DNA of 64,000 nucleotides from Agaribacter marinus (GTDB lineage Bacteria > Pseudomonadota > Gammaproteobacteria > Enterobacterales > Alteromonadaceae): assembly GCF_030160655.1 (NCBI RefSeq), contig NZ_BSOT01000006.1, positions 682,001 through 746,000 on the forward strand. Direction: 5' to 3'. The notes below the pieces were generated by a model. The model ran no database searches and was not told where the DNA came from. It saw only the letters and a program-made list of their open reading frames with translations. This document shows positions 1 to 8,743 of this stretch, piece after piece; positions within the stretch are counted from its first letter, which is position 1, and each line of letters begins with the position of its first letter. The translations under genes and the position numbers were made by a program.

Positions 1-186
1 GCCACTTTTTTGCGTCCGTAAGCTTGCACCAAAGCGATTAGGTTTGTAGCCAGTATCTTTTACGGCTTTAAGTACTCTGGTAAGCGTTTTATCATTTACT
101 AGCTTAGGTGTTGACAAAGCTCTAGAAACTGTCGCCGCTGATACACGTGCTTGCTTTGCAACTTCTTTAATACTGACTTTTGCCAA
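1..186 (-). CDS. LacI/GalR-family transcriptional regulator (partial, N-terminus only)
   Basis: Only the first 62 codons lie in the window; the rest runs off the left edge. The reverse strand reads a LacI-type helix-turn-helix: SIKEVAKQARVSAATVSRAL followed by a second part ending in GYKPNRFGASLRTQ. The family binds DNA as dimers and responds to sugars. The start is a TTG at 184-186, with a GGGAGA Shine-Dalgarno-like stretch 6-11 bases upstream. Two LacI-type palindromes lie in the divergent intergenic region, one only 30 bases from this start, so autoregulation is likely (inference). It points away from a decayed GH3 beta-glucosidase gene, which was probably one of its targets. The effector cannot be told from this fragment. 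Confidence 0.9.
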   Translation of the reverse strand, partial: MAKVSIKEVAKQARVSAATVSRALSTPKLVNDKTLTRVLKAVKDTGYKPNRFGASLRTQKSG

Positions 187-215
187 TCCACTCTCCCAAT
201 AACCTTTAACTTAAC

Positions 216-229
216 TGAAATCGGTTTCA
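216..229. promoter_or_regulatory. LacI-family operator, copy 1
   Basis: TGAAATCGGTTTCA has TGAAA/TTTCA arms around a central CG, as in LacI/GalR-family operators. It sits 30 bases upstream of the regulator start, so it probably serves autoregulation. The central six bases are not perfectly symmetric. Confidence 0.6.
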
Positions 230-322
230 ATTAAAACGACGCAAAACAGGTAAACCTTCTATACAAATTACATGATAACCCATATGCAATGGCTTTTCAT
301 ATGTGAATCTCACTATACTAAA

Positions 323-336
323 TGAAAACGATTTCA
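323..336. promoter_or_regulatory. LacI-family operator, copy 2
   Basis: TGAAAACGATTTCA has the same TGAAA/TTTCA arms and central CG as the copy at 216-229. It lies about 80 bases upstream of the GH3 relic at 413, so it probably once controlled that gene. Confidence 0.65.
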
Positions 337-412
337 TGAGTTGTTTTATTTTGTTAATGTATTGTGAAATTAATATTCAAAAATCTATGCAAGATTTGAT
401 TGAGGTTCGATA

Positions 413-568
413 ATGAATATAAAAATTGGTCAAATGACGCAGGCGGAACGAACACACATTACGTCCGCAGAAATAACGACATTTTTTATTGGTTCAGTAT
501 TAAACGGCGGTGTTGCTGATGCTGATTATGCACCGCTGTATCCATATGGGCACGGTCTATCGTATTAG
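413..568 (+). pseudogene. Relic of a GH3 beta-glucosidase with the middle deleted
   Basis: This is a 51-codon reading frame from ATG to TAG. Its first half (KIGQMTQAERTHITSAEI, then FIGSVLNGG) resembles the start of the GH3 catalytic domain of exported beta-glucosidases. The second half (DYAPLYPYGHGLSY) resembles the conserved segment near the C-terminus of the same enzymes. About 700 residues that normally separate these blocks are missing, and the join at about base 510 keeps the frame. No signal peptide precedes it, and there is an in-frame stop at 401-403. It lies next to the LacI-type regulator and its operators. I infer an internal deletion of a sugar-regulated glucosidase gene. A small functional peptide is unlikely. 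Confidence 0.7.
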
Positions 569-650
569 GCCGTATTTTGCGCATTTAACATGCGACAAAT
601 CTTAGAAGACATTGCGCTAGATTTGTCGCATAATATTCGGCCTTATTATT
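567..650 (+). terminator. Long nested hairpin between the GH3 relic and dnaB
   Basis: A perfect 12-base inverted repeat (591-602, TGCGACAAATCT, with 619-630) encloses a 16-base loop. Outer arms AGGCCG (567-572) and CGGCCT (638-643) extend it, and a T-rich run (TATTATTTTTAT) follows. It overlaps the stop codon of the relic and ends just before the dnaB start at 659. It may be the old terminator of the GH3 gene, or a structured dnaB leader. Confidence 0.5.
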
Positions 651-658
651 TTTATGTA

Positions 659-2044
659 ATGCCTGTGAACCAACCTACCAACGATAATATCGAGAGTTTA
701 CACATTCCGCCGCATAGTATTGAAGCGGAACAATCTGTACTCGGTGCACTAATGATATCCGCTGATTCTTGGGATAAAGTTGCAGATTTAATCGTTGAAG
801 AAGATTTTTACAATCACGCTCATCGCTTGGTTTTTGCTTCCATTATCAGGTTAATTAATAAGAATGAAGCGATTGATGCTGTCACGGTAAAAAGTGAGCT
901 GGAGGCCCATGCCCAACTTGATGAAGCAGGTGGCTTTTCGTATTTAATTGAACTTGCGAAAAATACGCCAAGCGCTGCAAACGTAGGCGCGTATGCTAAC
1001 GCCATTCGTGAACGCGCTATTGTTCGCGAACTGATTGGCGTGGCACATGATATCGCTGATGTGGGGTTTAATCCTGAAGGTCGGGATTCAAAGGAAGTAT
1101 TAGACTTCGCAGAAACCAAAGTCTTTGAAATTGCTGAAAAACGCACTAGCGCTGGCGAAGGGCCAGTCGACGTTAAGAGTGTGCTTAAAAAGACAGTTGA
1201 TCGTTTAGATGAGCTAGTAAAACAAGATCAAGATGTGACGGGTGTATCAAGTGGATATACCGATTTAGATCAAATGACCAGTGGTTTACAACGTTCAGAT
1301 TTGATTATTGTTGCTGCACGTCCATCTATGGGTAAAACAACCTTTGCGATGAACCTCTGTGAAAATGCGATGATGATGCAAGACAAGCCAGTACTCGTAT
1401 TCAGTCTTGAGATGCCAGCAGAACAAATCATGATGAGGATGTTAGCGTCCTTGAGCCGCGTTAATCAGACGAGCATTCGTACTGCTAAGTTAGACGATGC
1501 AGATTGGATGCGTATGCAGCAGACCATGAAAGAACTTCATGATAAAGATAACTTGTTTATTGATGACAGTTCGGGGTTAACGCCAATGGAATTGCGAACG
1601 CGTGCGCGTAAATTAGCGAGAGAGCGCGGTGGAATTTCGATGATTATGGTGGATTACCTCCAGCTCATGCGAGTACCAAGTCTGTCGGATAATCGAACAT
1701 TAGAAATTGCAGAGATTAGCCGCTCGTTAAAGGCGCTAGCGAAAGAGCTAGAAGTACCGGTGGTTGCTCTATCGCAGTTAAATCGTGGCTTGGAGCAACG
1801 CGCTGATAAGCGACCTATTAATTCGGATTTGCGTGAATCTGGCTCAATTGAGCAGGATGCCGATTTAATTATGTTTATTTATCGTGATGAGGTGTATCAC
1901 GAGAATAGCGAATATAAAGGTATTGCAGAGATTATAATCGGCAAACAGCGGAACGGTCCTATTGGCACCTGTCGCTTAACCTTCCAAGGTCAATTCTCTC
2001 GCTTTGATAATTATGCGGGGCCAGCGTTTGAGGATGAATATTAG
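659..2044 (+). CDS. dnaB: Replicative DNA helicase DnaB
   Basis: This 461-residue RecA-fold hexameric helicase unwinds DNA ahead of the replisome. The N-terminal domain opens with HSIEAEQSVLGALM. The C-terminal domain shows the Walker A motif ARPSMGKTTFAMN, the Walker B region MIMVDYLQLMR, and the LSQLNRGLEQR and SDLRESGSIEQDAD motifs. The frame is open from an ATG at 590, but that would add 23 residues coded inside a hairpin. The ATG at 659 (MPVNQPTNDN) fits the family N-terminus better, although its ribosome binding site is weak. The usual rpsF-rpsR-rplI genes are not directly upstream; a regulator and a decayed glucosidase gene lie there instead. Confidence 0.97.
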   Translation: MPVNQPTNDNIESLHIPPHSIEAEQSVLGALMISADSWDKVADLIVEEDFYNHAHRLVFASIIRLINKNEAIDAVTVKSELEAHAQLDEAGGFSYLIELAKNTPSAANVGAYANAIRERAIVRELIGVAHDIADVGFNPEGRDSKEVLDFAETKVFEIAEKRTSAGEGPVDVKSVLKKTVDRLDELVKQDQDVTGVSSGYTDLDQMTSGLQRSDLIIVAARPSMGKTTFAMNLCENAMMMQDKPVLVFSLEMPAEQIMMRMLASLSRVNQTSIRTAKLDDADWMRMQQTMKELHDKDNLFIDDSSGLTPMELRTRARKLARERGGISMIMVDYLQLMRVPSLSDNRTLEIAEISRSLKALAKELEVPVVALSQLNRGLEQRADKRPINSDLRESGSIEQDADLIMFIYRDEVYHENSEYKGIAEIIIGKQRNGPIGTCRLTFQGQFSRFDNYAGPAFEDEY

Positions 2045-2082
2045 GGCTTGTTGATCTTTGTCCAAAAACATATTAAACAATA

Positions 2083-2112
2083 AAAAGCAGAACACGAAGT
2101 TCTGCTTTTCTT
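2083..2112. terminator. Bidirectional Rho-independent terminator
   Basis: Arms AAAAGCAGAAC (2083-2093) and GTTCTGCTTTT (2099-2109) flank a five-base loop, with A and T runs on the two sides. It lies between the convergent dnaB and OmpA-type genes and can serve both. Confidence 0.9.
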
Positions 2113-2153
2113 GTTGTCATAGTCGTTACTTTTAACGAGTAACTACTCACATA

Positions 2154-3362
2154 TTAACGTTTAACTTTAGTTTCAACCTTGGTTGATACTACTACTTCAA
2201 TACGACGATTAAGGCGATGTGCTTCACGTGTATTGTCAGTGCGTTTTAAGCGAGACTCGCCAAATCCAACTGCTTTTAAGCGGCTACCATCAATCCCGTA
2301 CTCGTTAATTAACAAGCTACGTACTGATTGAGCTCGTTTTTCAGATAAGAATTGGTTGTAAGCTGCCTCACCCACCGCGGACGTGTGTCCTTCTACTACT
2401 GCTGTGGTGTTACCGTAACGGCGCATAAAGTCTACGAACGCCTCTATTTTTTGCGAATCAGGGTTGCTGATTACGCTACTGTTGTTCGGGAATAGAATAT
2501 CTAATGCAACAGATACTTCTTTCTCTTCTAAAATACTACAACCAGAAGCATCTACTTTATCCGTACTCGGTGTTCCCGGGCATTTGTCATCTGCATCATA
2601 AACGCCATCATTGTCGCTGTCTTTTTGGACGACAGCGGTAATTTCACAGCCTGTGGCATCTACTTTTACACCTGAAGGCGTGGTTGGGCATTGATCTTGT
2701 GCATTTGGCACGCCGTCACCATCTAAATCAATACTACAGCCTGTTGCGTCTACTTCAGTGCCTGGCGCAGAGTTCGGGCAACGATCAACTGCGTCATATA
2801 CGCCGTCACCGTCTGTATCCGGCTGTGCGATAGGCGCAGACGTTTGACCAAAGATATATGCCAAGCCCAATTTAGCGCTAAATTCATTATACCCCTGACC
2901 AAAATCATAATACGTTGCTAACTCGGTGATTACGCGCCAGTTACTGTTGGTTTCCCAATGCTTACCAACACCTAAGCTTGCCATTCGATAGCTATCGCGA
3001 ATAGATTGTTCGCGTAAACCACCAAATAAGTAGGCAACATCGTCTTCAAGAAAGTACATAGCATCAACACCAAGTTGCGTGCCGTCATCTGCAAGCGCAG
3101 AGCGATTGTTGTCGTCTTTATCAATAAGCAATCTGCCTAATTCAAAACGCACAGCCCACGATGGATCAAAGCGAAAGCCTAATTCACCGCCAAAACCGCG
3201 TCCTTTGTCAAGGCCGCCTACTGGTTCTGGTTTTTCACTGTCTGCATCGTAATAGTTTACGAAACCGCCAACCCAGTTTTCATATGGCGGTGTTTCTTGT
3301 GCTGAGGTAATGAATGAAGCTGAAGCTAACGAAAGACCAACTGCTATAGCTAGTTTTTTCAT
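2154..3362 (-). CDS. OmpA-family outer membrane protein with thrombospondin type 3 repeats
   Basis: The 402-residue precursor has a signal peptide (cleavage after about residue 21, ITSAQE). Next come an eight-stranded OmpA-like barrel (about 25-175), then three calcium-binding thrombospondin type 3 repeats of the D-x-DGDGVYDAxDxCP type (about 180-275), then a C-terminal OmpA peptidoglycan-binding domain (about 285-395, with VEGHTSAVGEAAYNQFLSEKRA). It probably links the outer membrane to peptidoglycan, as OprF/OmpA proteins do. AAGGAAC precedes the ATG. It is transcribed alone and converges on dnaB over a shared terminator. Confidence 0.93.
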   Translation of the reverse strand: MKKLAIAVGLSLASASFITSAQETPPYENWVGGFVNYYDADSEKPEPVGGLDKGRGFGGELGFRFDPSWAVRFELGRLLIDKDDNNRSALADDGTQLGVDAMYFLEDDVAYLFGGLREQSIRDSYRMASLGVGKHWETNSNWRVITELATYYDFGQGYNEFSAKLGLAYIFGQTSAPIAQPDTDGDGVYDAVDRCPNSAPGTEVDATGCSIDLDGDGVPNAQDQCPTTPSGVKVDATGCEITAVVQKDSDNDGVYDADDKCPGTPSTDKVDASGCSILEEKEVSVALDILFPNNSSVISNPDSQKIEAFVDFMRRYGNTTAVVEGHTSAVGEAAYNQFLSEKRAQSVRSLLINEYGIDGSRLKAVGFGESRLKRTDNTREAHRLNRRIEVVVSTKVETKVKR

Positions 3363-3528
3363 GTTCCTTATCCCTTTTCCTATAATTATTAAAATATTCT
3401 TTAAAGTTAGCGAGTTGGCGCAAGTATACTATCAAATTGTTCACAATTCTAAACAAGCCGGTAGTTTCCGGTGGATAGTTTTATAATTATTTTTTTGCTG
3501 CTAGTTTTTAACGCCGTTTATAAAGAGC

Positions 3529-3990
3529 CTATACGCAATTTTTACATGTACCATGTGCCTCAATTGTTTGGCTTTTTATGATAAACGCGTTTTCAAATGC
3601 TTGAGCTTCTAAGGTGTCCTTAACACCTTTAGATTGTATTTCTTGCACATCACCGCACTCGTCACAGATCAAAAACTGCACGGGGTGAGAGCACCCAAAA
3701 TGATGGCATGCTTTGAACGTATTCGTAGACTCCACCTTATGGACTAAACCCAGGTTCAGAAAAAAGTCTAGTGCTCTATATACCGTCGGTGGCTTTGCGT
3801 TTTCTTCTGTTTCGCGCAACTTATCGAGTAAATCGTATGCACCAATTGAGCCGCCTTGTTGCAATAATAACTCGTAAACCCTCGCTCTAATTGGCGTAAA
3901 TCGACTACCGTTTTTTTCGCAAAACGCTTTTGCTTTTTCAACTAATGCTTGTTGTTCACTGCTTGGTTCTTTCGGCGCAGACAATTGCAT
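3529..3990 (-). CDS. zur: Zinc uptake regulator Zur (Fur family)
   Basis: This 153-residue Fur-family repressor has the winged-helix sequence RFTPIRARVYELL and PPTVYRALDFFLNLGLVHKVES. Its two structural-zinc cysteine pairs are CDEC and the C-terminal CKNC. HHFGCSH supplies further metal ligands. The length and the LGLVHKVES segment fit Zur better than Fur or PerR. Zur represses zinc import genes when zinc is plentiful. A Fur/Zur-like inverted repeat lies directly upstream, so it may repress itself. It is divergent from nudC, whose product carries a zinc ribbon. Confidence 0.85.
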   Translation of the reverse strand: MQLSAPKEPSSEQQALVEKAKAFCEKNGSRFTPIRARVYELLLQQGGSIGAYDLLDKLRETEENAKPPTVYRALDFFLNLGLVHKVESTNTFKACHHFGCSHPVQFLICDECGDVQEIQSKGVKDTLEAQAFENAFIIKSQTIEAHGTCKNCV

Positions 3991-3997
3991 CTCCGAT

Positions 3998-4016
3998 TTG
4001 TTACATTATTTAACAA
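3998..4016. promoter_or_regulatory. Candidate Zur box
   Basis: TTGTTA, seven bases, TAACAA form an inverted repeat 8-26 bases upstream of the zur start. Its core GTTA-n7-TAAC resembles the AT-rich gammaproteobacterial Zur box. The match is by eye and AT-rich, so it is tentative. Confidence 0.35.
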
Positions 4017-4097
4017 GTATATCATCGGATGATTTGTGGACAAGCGAGAAAACGCGTAAAGTTTTGCCCCTGAATTTCAATAGGAGGTGCATAACAG

Positions 4098-4883
4098 ATG
4101 AATTTTGTTTTTGCAGATGGAAAATTGCTAGTACCTAAAAGCCCGGAAAACATAGATATCGTAGCGTCGCTTAATAGGGTGTCCTTCGCTACCTTTCCTG
4201 AATACAAAGATGACGTTGTTAGTTTTGAGGGTAATCTTGGCGGAAAATATCAGTTCCTCGAATTACATATTAGCGAAATAGATGAAGACAATTGGTCATT
4301 CTTGACTGTGAGAGAACTCCTAAATTGTTTATCAGATGAGCTTTTTGCGCCGATCGCACAAGCTTGGCAGTATGCACGCTTTTTAAAGACGCACCGATTC
4401 TGTGGGCAATGTGGTGTCCAGATGCAACGAGTGCATTGGGAAATGGCGACTCACTGCCACAAATGCCAGCACCGATGTTATCCACGTGTATCGCCATGTA
4501 CCATTGTGTCGATTAAAAAGGGCAAGCAAATACTGTTGGCGAAGGGTGTTAGGCATTTATCAAGCGGTATGTTTTCAACGTTGGCGGGATTTGTAGAAAG
4601 TGCAGAATCTTTAGAAGACGCTACTCATAGAGAAGTGTTTGAAGAAGTGGGCATAACTATAAAAAATTTACGTTACTTTGGCAGTCAACCTTGGCCTTTT
4701 CCTCATTCACTTATGTGCGGTTTTATTGCGGATTATGATGGAGGCGATATTAAGATTGATGAAAAAGAAATCGCAGAAGCCAATTGGTATGATATTGACG
4801 ATTTGCCATTGATCCCGCCTTCAATTTCTATCGCAGGGAAACTAATTGAGGCCACAATTCAAGAAATTAGAGGAAGCCAGTAG
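4098..4883 (+). CDS. nudC: NAD(+) diphosphatase / NAD-cap RNA hydrolase NudC
   Basis: This 261-residue Nudix enzyme hydrolyses NADH to NMNH and AMP and removes NAD caps from RNA. It has a four-cysteine zinc ribbon (FCGQCG and CHKCQHRCYPR, about 100-130) followed by the Nudix box (GFVESAESLEDATHREVFEE plus VGI, about 165-187). SQPWPFPHSLM is the NudC-specific SQPWPFPxS signature. AGGAGG lies 11 bases before the ATG. It is divergent from zur and followed by hemE. Confidence 0.95.
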   Translation: MNFVFADGKLLVPKSPENIDIVASLNRVSFATFPEYKDDVVSFEGNLGGKYQFLELHISEIDEDNWSFLTVRELLNCLSDELFAPIAQAWQYARFLKTHRFCGQCGVQMQRVHWEMATHCHKCQHRCYPRVSPCTIVSIKKGKQILLAKGVRHLSSGMFSTLAGFVESAESLEDATHREVFEEVGITIKNLRYFGSQPWPFPHSLMCGFIADYDGGDIKIDEKEIAEANWYDIDDLPLIPPSISIAGKLIEATIQEIRGSQ

Positions 4884-4998
4884 TTTTTAGACGCGCATAT
4901 CAGTAAACTTGCGCGCTGTTCTTCTTTACCTAAACATATTGGGTAAACGATAAGCTACAAAATAAAATATGAATAATAAAGATATTGCCGAGGGATAT

Positions 4999-6063
4999 AT
5001 GACTGGCTTGAAAAATGATCGCTATTTGCGTGCTTTACTTAAACAACCTGTAGATGTCACGCCGGTTTGGATGATGCGACAAGCAGGTCGGTATCTTCCA
5101 GAGTATCGCGAGTTAAGAGCGCAAGCGGGAGATTTTATGGCTCTTTGTACCAATCCCGAATTAGCGTGTGAAGTAACATTACAGCCTCTTCGTCGGTTTG
5201 AACTTGATGCTGCGATCTTGTTTTCGGATATTTTAACCATTCCCGATGCGATGGGTCTGGGTCTATATTTTGAACAAGGCGAAGGGCCTAAGTTTAAACA
5301 TGTCATTGCCTCTGATGCGGATGTTAAAAACTTGCCGATTCCAGATCCCGAATTATCGCTGACGTACGTGATGGATGCAGTGCGGACTATTCGTAAGAAT
5401 TTAAAAGGAGAAGTGCCTTTAATCGGCTTTTCTGGCAGCCCGTGGACACTTGCTACCTATATGGTCGAAGGTGGTTCTAGCAAAGCATTTACTAAAATCA
5501 AAAAAATGATGTTTGCGTCGCCTCAAACCTTGCATTTGTTATTAGATAAGCTTGCGGATTCAGTTATCACCTACCTAAATGCACAAATTGCAGCAGGTGC
5601 TCAGGCCGTCATGGTATTTGATACATGGGGCGGCGTTTTATCGCCACGTGACTACAAGCTTTTCTCTTTGCAGTATATGGAAAAGATCGTCAACGGACTG
5701 ACGCGTGAATACGATGGGCAAAAAATTCCAGTAACGTTGTTTACTAAAAATGGTGGCATGTGGCTAGAATCTATCGCGGCGACAGGTTGTGATGCGCTTG
5801 GCTTAGATTGGACGATTGACATTGAAAATGCCAAAGCACGAGTTGGTGATAGCGTTGCACTTCAAGGTAATATGGATCCGTCTATTCTGTATGCATCACC
5901 GGCGCGTATTGAAGAAGAAGTGGGAACAATATTAAAAGGATTTGGACATGGTAGTGGGCATGTCTTTAACCTTGGGCACGGTATTCATTTAGACGTACCG
6001 CCCGAAAATGCAGGTGTTTTTGTTGATGCGGTGCATGAGCAAAGCAGACAGTATCATAAGTAA
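4999..6063 (+). CDS. hemE: Uroporphyrinogen decarboxylase HemE
   Basis: HemE removes four carboxyl groups from uroporphyrinogen III to give coproporphyrinogen III in haem synthesis. The N-terminal signature [16 protein letters not shown] is intact, as are [15 protein letters not shown] and [18 protein letters not shown] place the start at 4999 ([13 protein letters not shown]) because it aligns with E. coli HemE, gives the usual 354 residues and has GAGGGA just upstream. An in-frame ATG at 4969 would add ten residues and has no clear ribosome site. The gene converges on queG. Confidence 0.96.
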   Translation: MTGLKNDRYLRALLKQPVDVTPVWMMRQAGRYLPEYRELRAQAGDFMALCTNPELACEVTLQPLRRFELDAAILFSDILTIPDAMGLGLYFEQGEGPKFKHVIASDADVKNLPIPDPELSLTYVMDAVRTIRKNLKGEVPLIGFSGSPWTLATYMVEGGSSKAFTKIKKMMFASPQTLHLLLDKLADSVITYLNAQIAAGAQAVMVFDTWGGVLSPRDYKLFSLQYMEKIVNGLTREYDGQKIPVTLFTKNGGMWLESIAATGCDALGLDWTIDIENAKARVGDSVALQGNMDPSILYASPARIEEEVGTILKGFGHGSGHVFNLGHGIHLDVPPENAGVFVDAVHEQSRQYHK

Positions 6064-6076
6064 CTAGTTGAAAAAA

Positions 6077-7237
6077 CTAGGCATCTCTAGGCAAGCCCTT
6101 TTGTATAGACCTCACTAATCGTGCTTGTTGACGGTTAGTGAGTCTGTTTTTATGGTCAGTCGCATCATTTTGTTTCTTCATCTGCATAGAGAGTGCCCAC
6201 TTGAAATGTTCTAGCAGTACGTCTGAATTTGTATTTTCAAGGGCTCGTGAAAGTTCATTTATAATTATTTCTGAGTAAGGCGCATTGCCCATAGCGACGG
6301 AGAGATTACGCTGCCATTTTTGGTAACCAATCCGTCGGATAGGTGAGCCTTCAAAATTTCTTAAAAAGACCGCTTCCGTCCATTGAAACAAAGTAATCAA
6401 ATCGGCATTCTTTAGCGCAATACGATCATTAAATTCATGCTCGCTTGTGATATTGGCTGCTTTATTCCAAGGGCAAACAAGCTGGCAATCATCACATCCG
6501 TATATTCTATTTCCTATGGCTTCTCGAAATTCAAGCGGAATTGCACCGTCATATTCGATGGTTAAGTATGAAATACACCTATTGGCATCGACAGTATATG
6601 GGGCGACTATCGCCTTTGTTGGGCAAATTGATATGCATGCCGTACAAGTACCGCAAGCATTTTCTATTGGAGCATCTGTTGGCAGTGGAATGTTTACAAA
6701 AAGCTCACCTAAGAAAAACCACGAACCTGCAGACTTATCTAGTGTTAAGGTATGTTTCCCCGTCCAGCCAAGGCCTGCTTTTTCCGCAAAAGCATGCTCC
6801 ATGACTGGCGCAGAGTCCACAAAGGGTCTGTATTCTAATGATGCGCATTGTGTTTTAATTTTTTCGGCCAATAGTTTGAGCCGCTTACGAACGATTTTAT
6901 GGTAGTCGCGGCCAAGTGCATATCGGCTAATATAAGCACTTGATAAATTTTCAAGGTTTTGCGCGAACATTGCGTCTTCTGGTAAGTAGTCCATGCGCAC
7001 GCTAATAATTCTTTGACTGCCCGGAACCAAACTTTCGGGATCGAGCCTTTTATCTAGATTCCGCTCAAAAAAATGCATTTGTCCATGATAGCCCTTTGCT
7101 AGCCAGTCTTTTAATTGTTGGCCATGCATGCTTACATCAAGATCGCAGATACCAACGTGTTGAAATCCTAGCGATTTCCCCCAAGCCTTGATATCGTTCG
7201 CGAGTTTGTTAAGGTCTATTATGGGAATTGAGGACAT
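6077..7237 (-). CDS. queG: Epoxyqueuosine reductase QueG
   Basis: This 386-residue cobalamin-dependent iron-sulfur protein performs the last step of queuosine synthesis in tRNA, reducing epoxyqueuosine. Two [4Fe-4S] motifs are visible: CGTCTACISICP (about 195-206) and CDDCQLVCPWN (about 249-259). The substrate/catalytic segment VDSAPVMEHAFAEKAGLGWTG lies near residue 140, and the C-terminus carries HEAT-like helices. Its start is only six bases from that of the divergent nnr, so each 5' region lies inside the other gene. Its own Shine-Dalgarno is weak. Confidence 0.95.
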   Translation of the reverse strand: MSSIPIIDLNKLANDIKAWGKSLGFQHVGICDLDVSMHGQQLKDWLAKGYHGQMHFFERNLDKRLDPESLVPGSQRIISVRMDYLPEDAMFAQNLENLSSAYISRYALGRDYHKIVRKRLKLLAEKIKTQCASLEYRPFVDSAPVMEHAFAEKAGLGWTGKHTLTLDKSAGSWFFLGELFVNIPLPTDAPIENACGTCTACISICPTKAIVAPYTVDANRCISYLTIEYDGAIPLEFREAIGNRIYGCDDCQLVCPWNKAANITSEHEFNDRIALKNADLITLFQWTEAVFLRNFEGSPIRRIGYQKWQRNLSVAMGNAPYSEIIINELSRALENTNSDVLLEHFKWALSMQMKKQNDATDHKNRLTNRQQARLVRSIQKGLPRDA

Positions 7238-7243
7238 ACTTTT

Positions 7244-8743
7244 ATGCTGCAGAAAATTGATTCGTCAAGTTTAACACAGAATTTGTATCGCGCTGAGCAA
7301 GTCCGCTTATATGAAAAAGCTGCCGCGGTAACACAAAGTATTGAAATGTACACGCTTATGCAGCGAGCAGGGAAAGCAATATTCGAACAGTGTGTGGCAT
7401 TTATTCCAAATGTTGATAATTACTTGGTGTTCGTTGGTGTTGGACACAATGCTGGCGATGGCTATATTGCTGCGCTACATGCAAAGTTAGCGGGCAAGAA
7501 TGTTACCTTATGTGCTGTTGAGCCTAAACGCGACGTACACGGTGACGCTGCACGTGCAAAACAAGCATGGTTAGACAGTGGCGGTAAGGTGGACGTTTTT
7601 GACGTATCTATGCTAACACGTGCGGACGTTATTATTGATGCGCTTTTGGGGACCGGAATTAATGGTACGTTGCGCAAAGAGTTTGCCGATGTCATTGACG
7701 CCATAAACCTTTCAAATACACAGGTCGTGAGTGTTGATGTGCCAAGTGGCCTTGATGCTGATACCGGTGAGTCGCTTGGGCAATGCATACAAGCTGATGT
7801 AACTATTACCTTTGTTGGTATTAAAATGGGCTTAACTACTGGGATAGGTAAGCAATCTTGTGGAAATTTAGTTTTCAATGATTTGGGGATCGGGAAAGCC
7901 TTTGCTGAGTTAGCGAGAAGCGATGCGAAAGCGCTAGATATTGCGCATTTTGAAGGGTTATCGCCGAGGCCAATTAATAGTCATAAGGGAACATATGGTC
8001 GTCTGCTGTGCATAGGCGGTAATGCTGGTATGTCTGGTGCAATAAGACTAAGTGCTGAAGCCGCGCTCAGAATGGGGACGGGCTTGGTGAAAGTATATGC
8101 ACATCGCGAATCAAAAATTCAAATATGTGCCGGCCGCCCAGAGCTAATGGTCATCAGTGATGGTCTAGATGAAGCATTGAAATGGGCGACTTGTATTGTC
8201 GTTGGGCCCGGCCTTGGACAAAACGAGTGGAGTAAATCTATTTTTGATCAAGTAATGGATTATGTGCAACGTAGTCCAAAACCCATTGTCATTGATGCGG
8301 ATGCGTTAAACTTGAACGCGGTGAATACTAGCTTCGTCGCGCTACCCGATTGTGTTATGACGCCTCATGCTGGTGAAGCCGCGAGACTATTAAATGTGGC
8401 TGTAGACGAAGTCGAAAGCAATCGCTTTAATTATGCACGTCAATGTGCTCAGCGTTATGACGCTGTTTGTGTACTGAAAGGCGCCGGTAGTATTGTTGAC
8501 GATCAACAGCACTCGTGGGTTTGTCGCCATGGTAATCCTGGCATGGCTACTGCGGGTATGGGTGATGTATTAACCGGTATATTAGGCGCTTTATTGGCTC
8601 AAGGTGTTGATAGTCACTTAGCGTGCCAATATGGTGTATCATTACATGCAAAAGCAGGTGATATGATTGCCAGTAAATATGGTCAACGAGGAATGTTGGC
8701 AAGTGATTTGTTTGAAACAATGAGAGTGTTAGTTAATCAGTAA
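7244..8743 (+). CDS. nnr: Bifunctional NAD(P)H-hydrate epimerase / ADP-dependent dehydratase
   Basis: This 499-residue fusion repairs hydrated NAD(P)H. The N-terminal YjeF epimerase domain (about 15-220) has GVGHNAGDGYIAALH and VDVPSGLDADTG. The C-terminal ribokinase-like dehydratase domain (about 240-495) has NPGMATAGMGDVLTGILGAL. GAGGA lies nine bases before the ATG. Its stop overlaps the start of tsaE in TAATG, so the two are probably translationally coupled. The run nnr-tsaE-amiB-mutL-miaA-hfq is the standard gammaproteobacterial operon. Confidence 0.96.
   Translation: MLQKIDSSSLTQNLYRAEQVRLYEKAAAVTQSIEMYTLMQRAGKAIFEQCVAFIPNVDNYLVFVGVGHNAGDGYIAALHAKLAGKNVTLCAVEPKRDVHGDAARAKQAWLDSGGKVDVFDVSMLTRADVIIDALLGTGINGTLRKEFADVIDAINLSNTQVVSVDVPSGLDADTGESLGQCIQADVTITFVGIKMGLTTGIGKQSCGNLVFNDLGIGKAFAELARSDAKALDIAHFEGLSPRPINSHKGTYGRLLCIGGNAGMSGAIRLSAEAALRMGTGLVKVYAHRESKIQICAGRPELMVISDGLDEALKWATCIVVGPGLGQNEWSKSIFDQVMDYVQRSPKPIVIDADALNLNAVNTSFVALPDCVMTPHAGEAARLLNVAVDEVESNRFNYARQCAQRYDAVCVLKGAGSIVDDQQHSWVCRHGNPGMATAGMGDVLTGILGALLAQGVDSHLACQYGVSLHAKAGDMIASKYGQRGMLASDLFETMRVLVNQ

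Noticed and set aside
6447-6905. 152-codon plus-strand frame opposite queG
   Set aside because: queG on the other strand shows all its iron-sulfur and catalytic motifs; this frame shows none.
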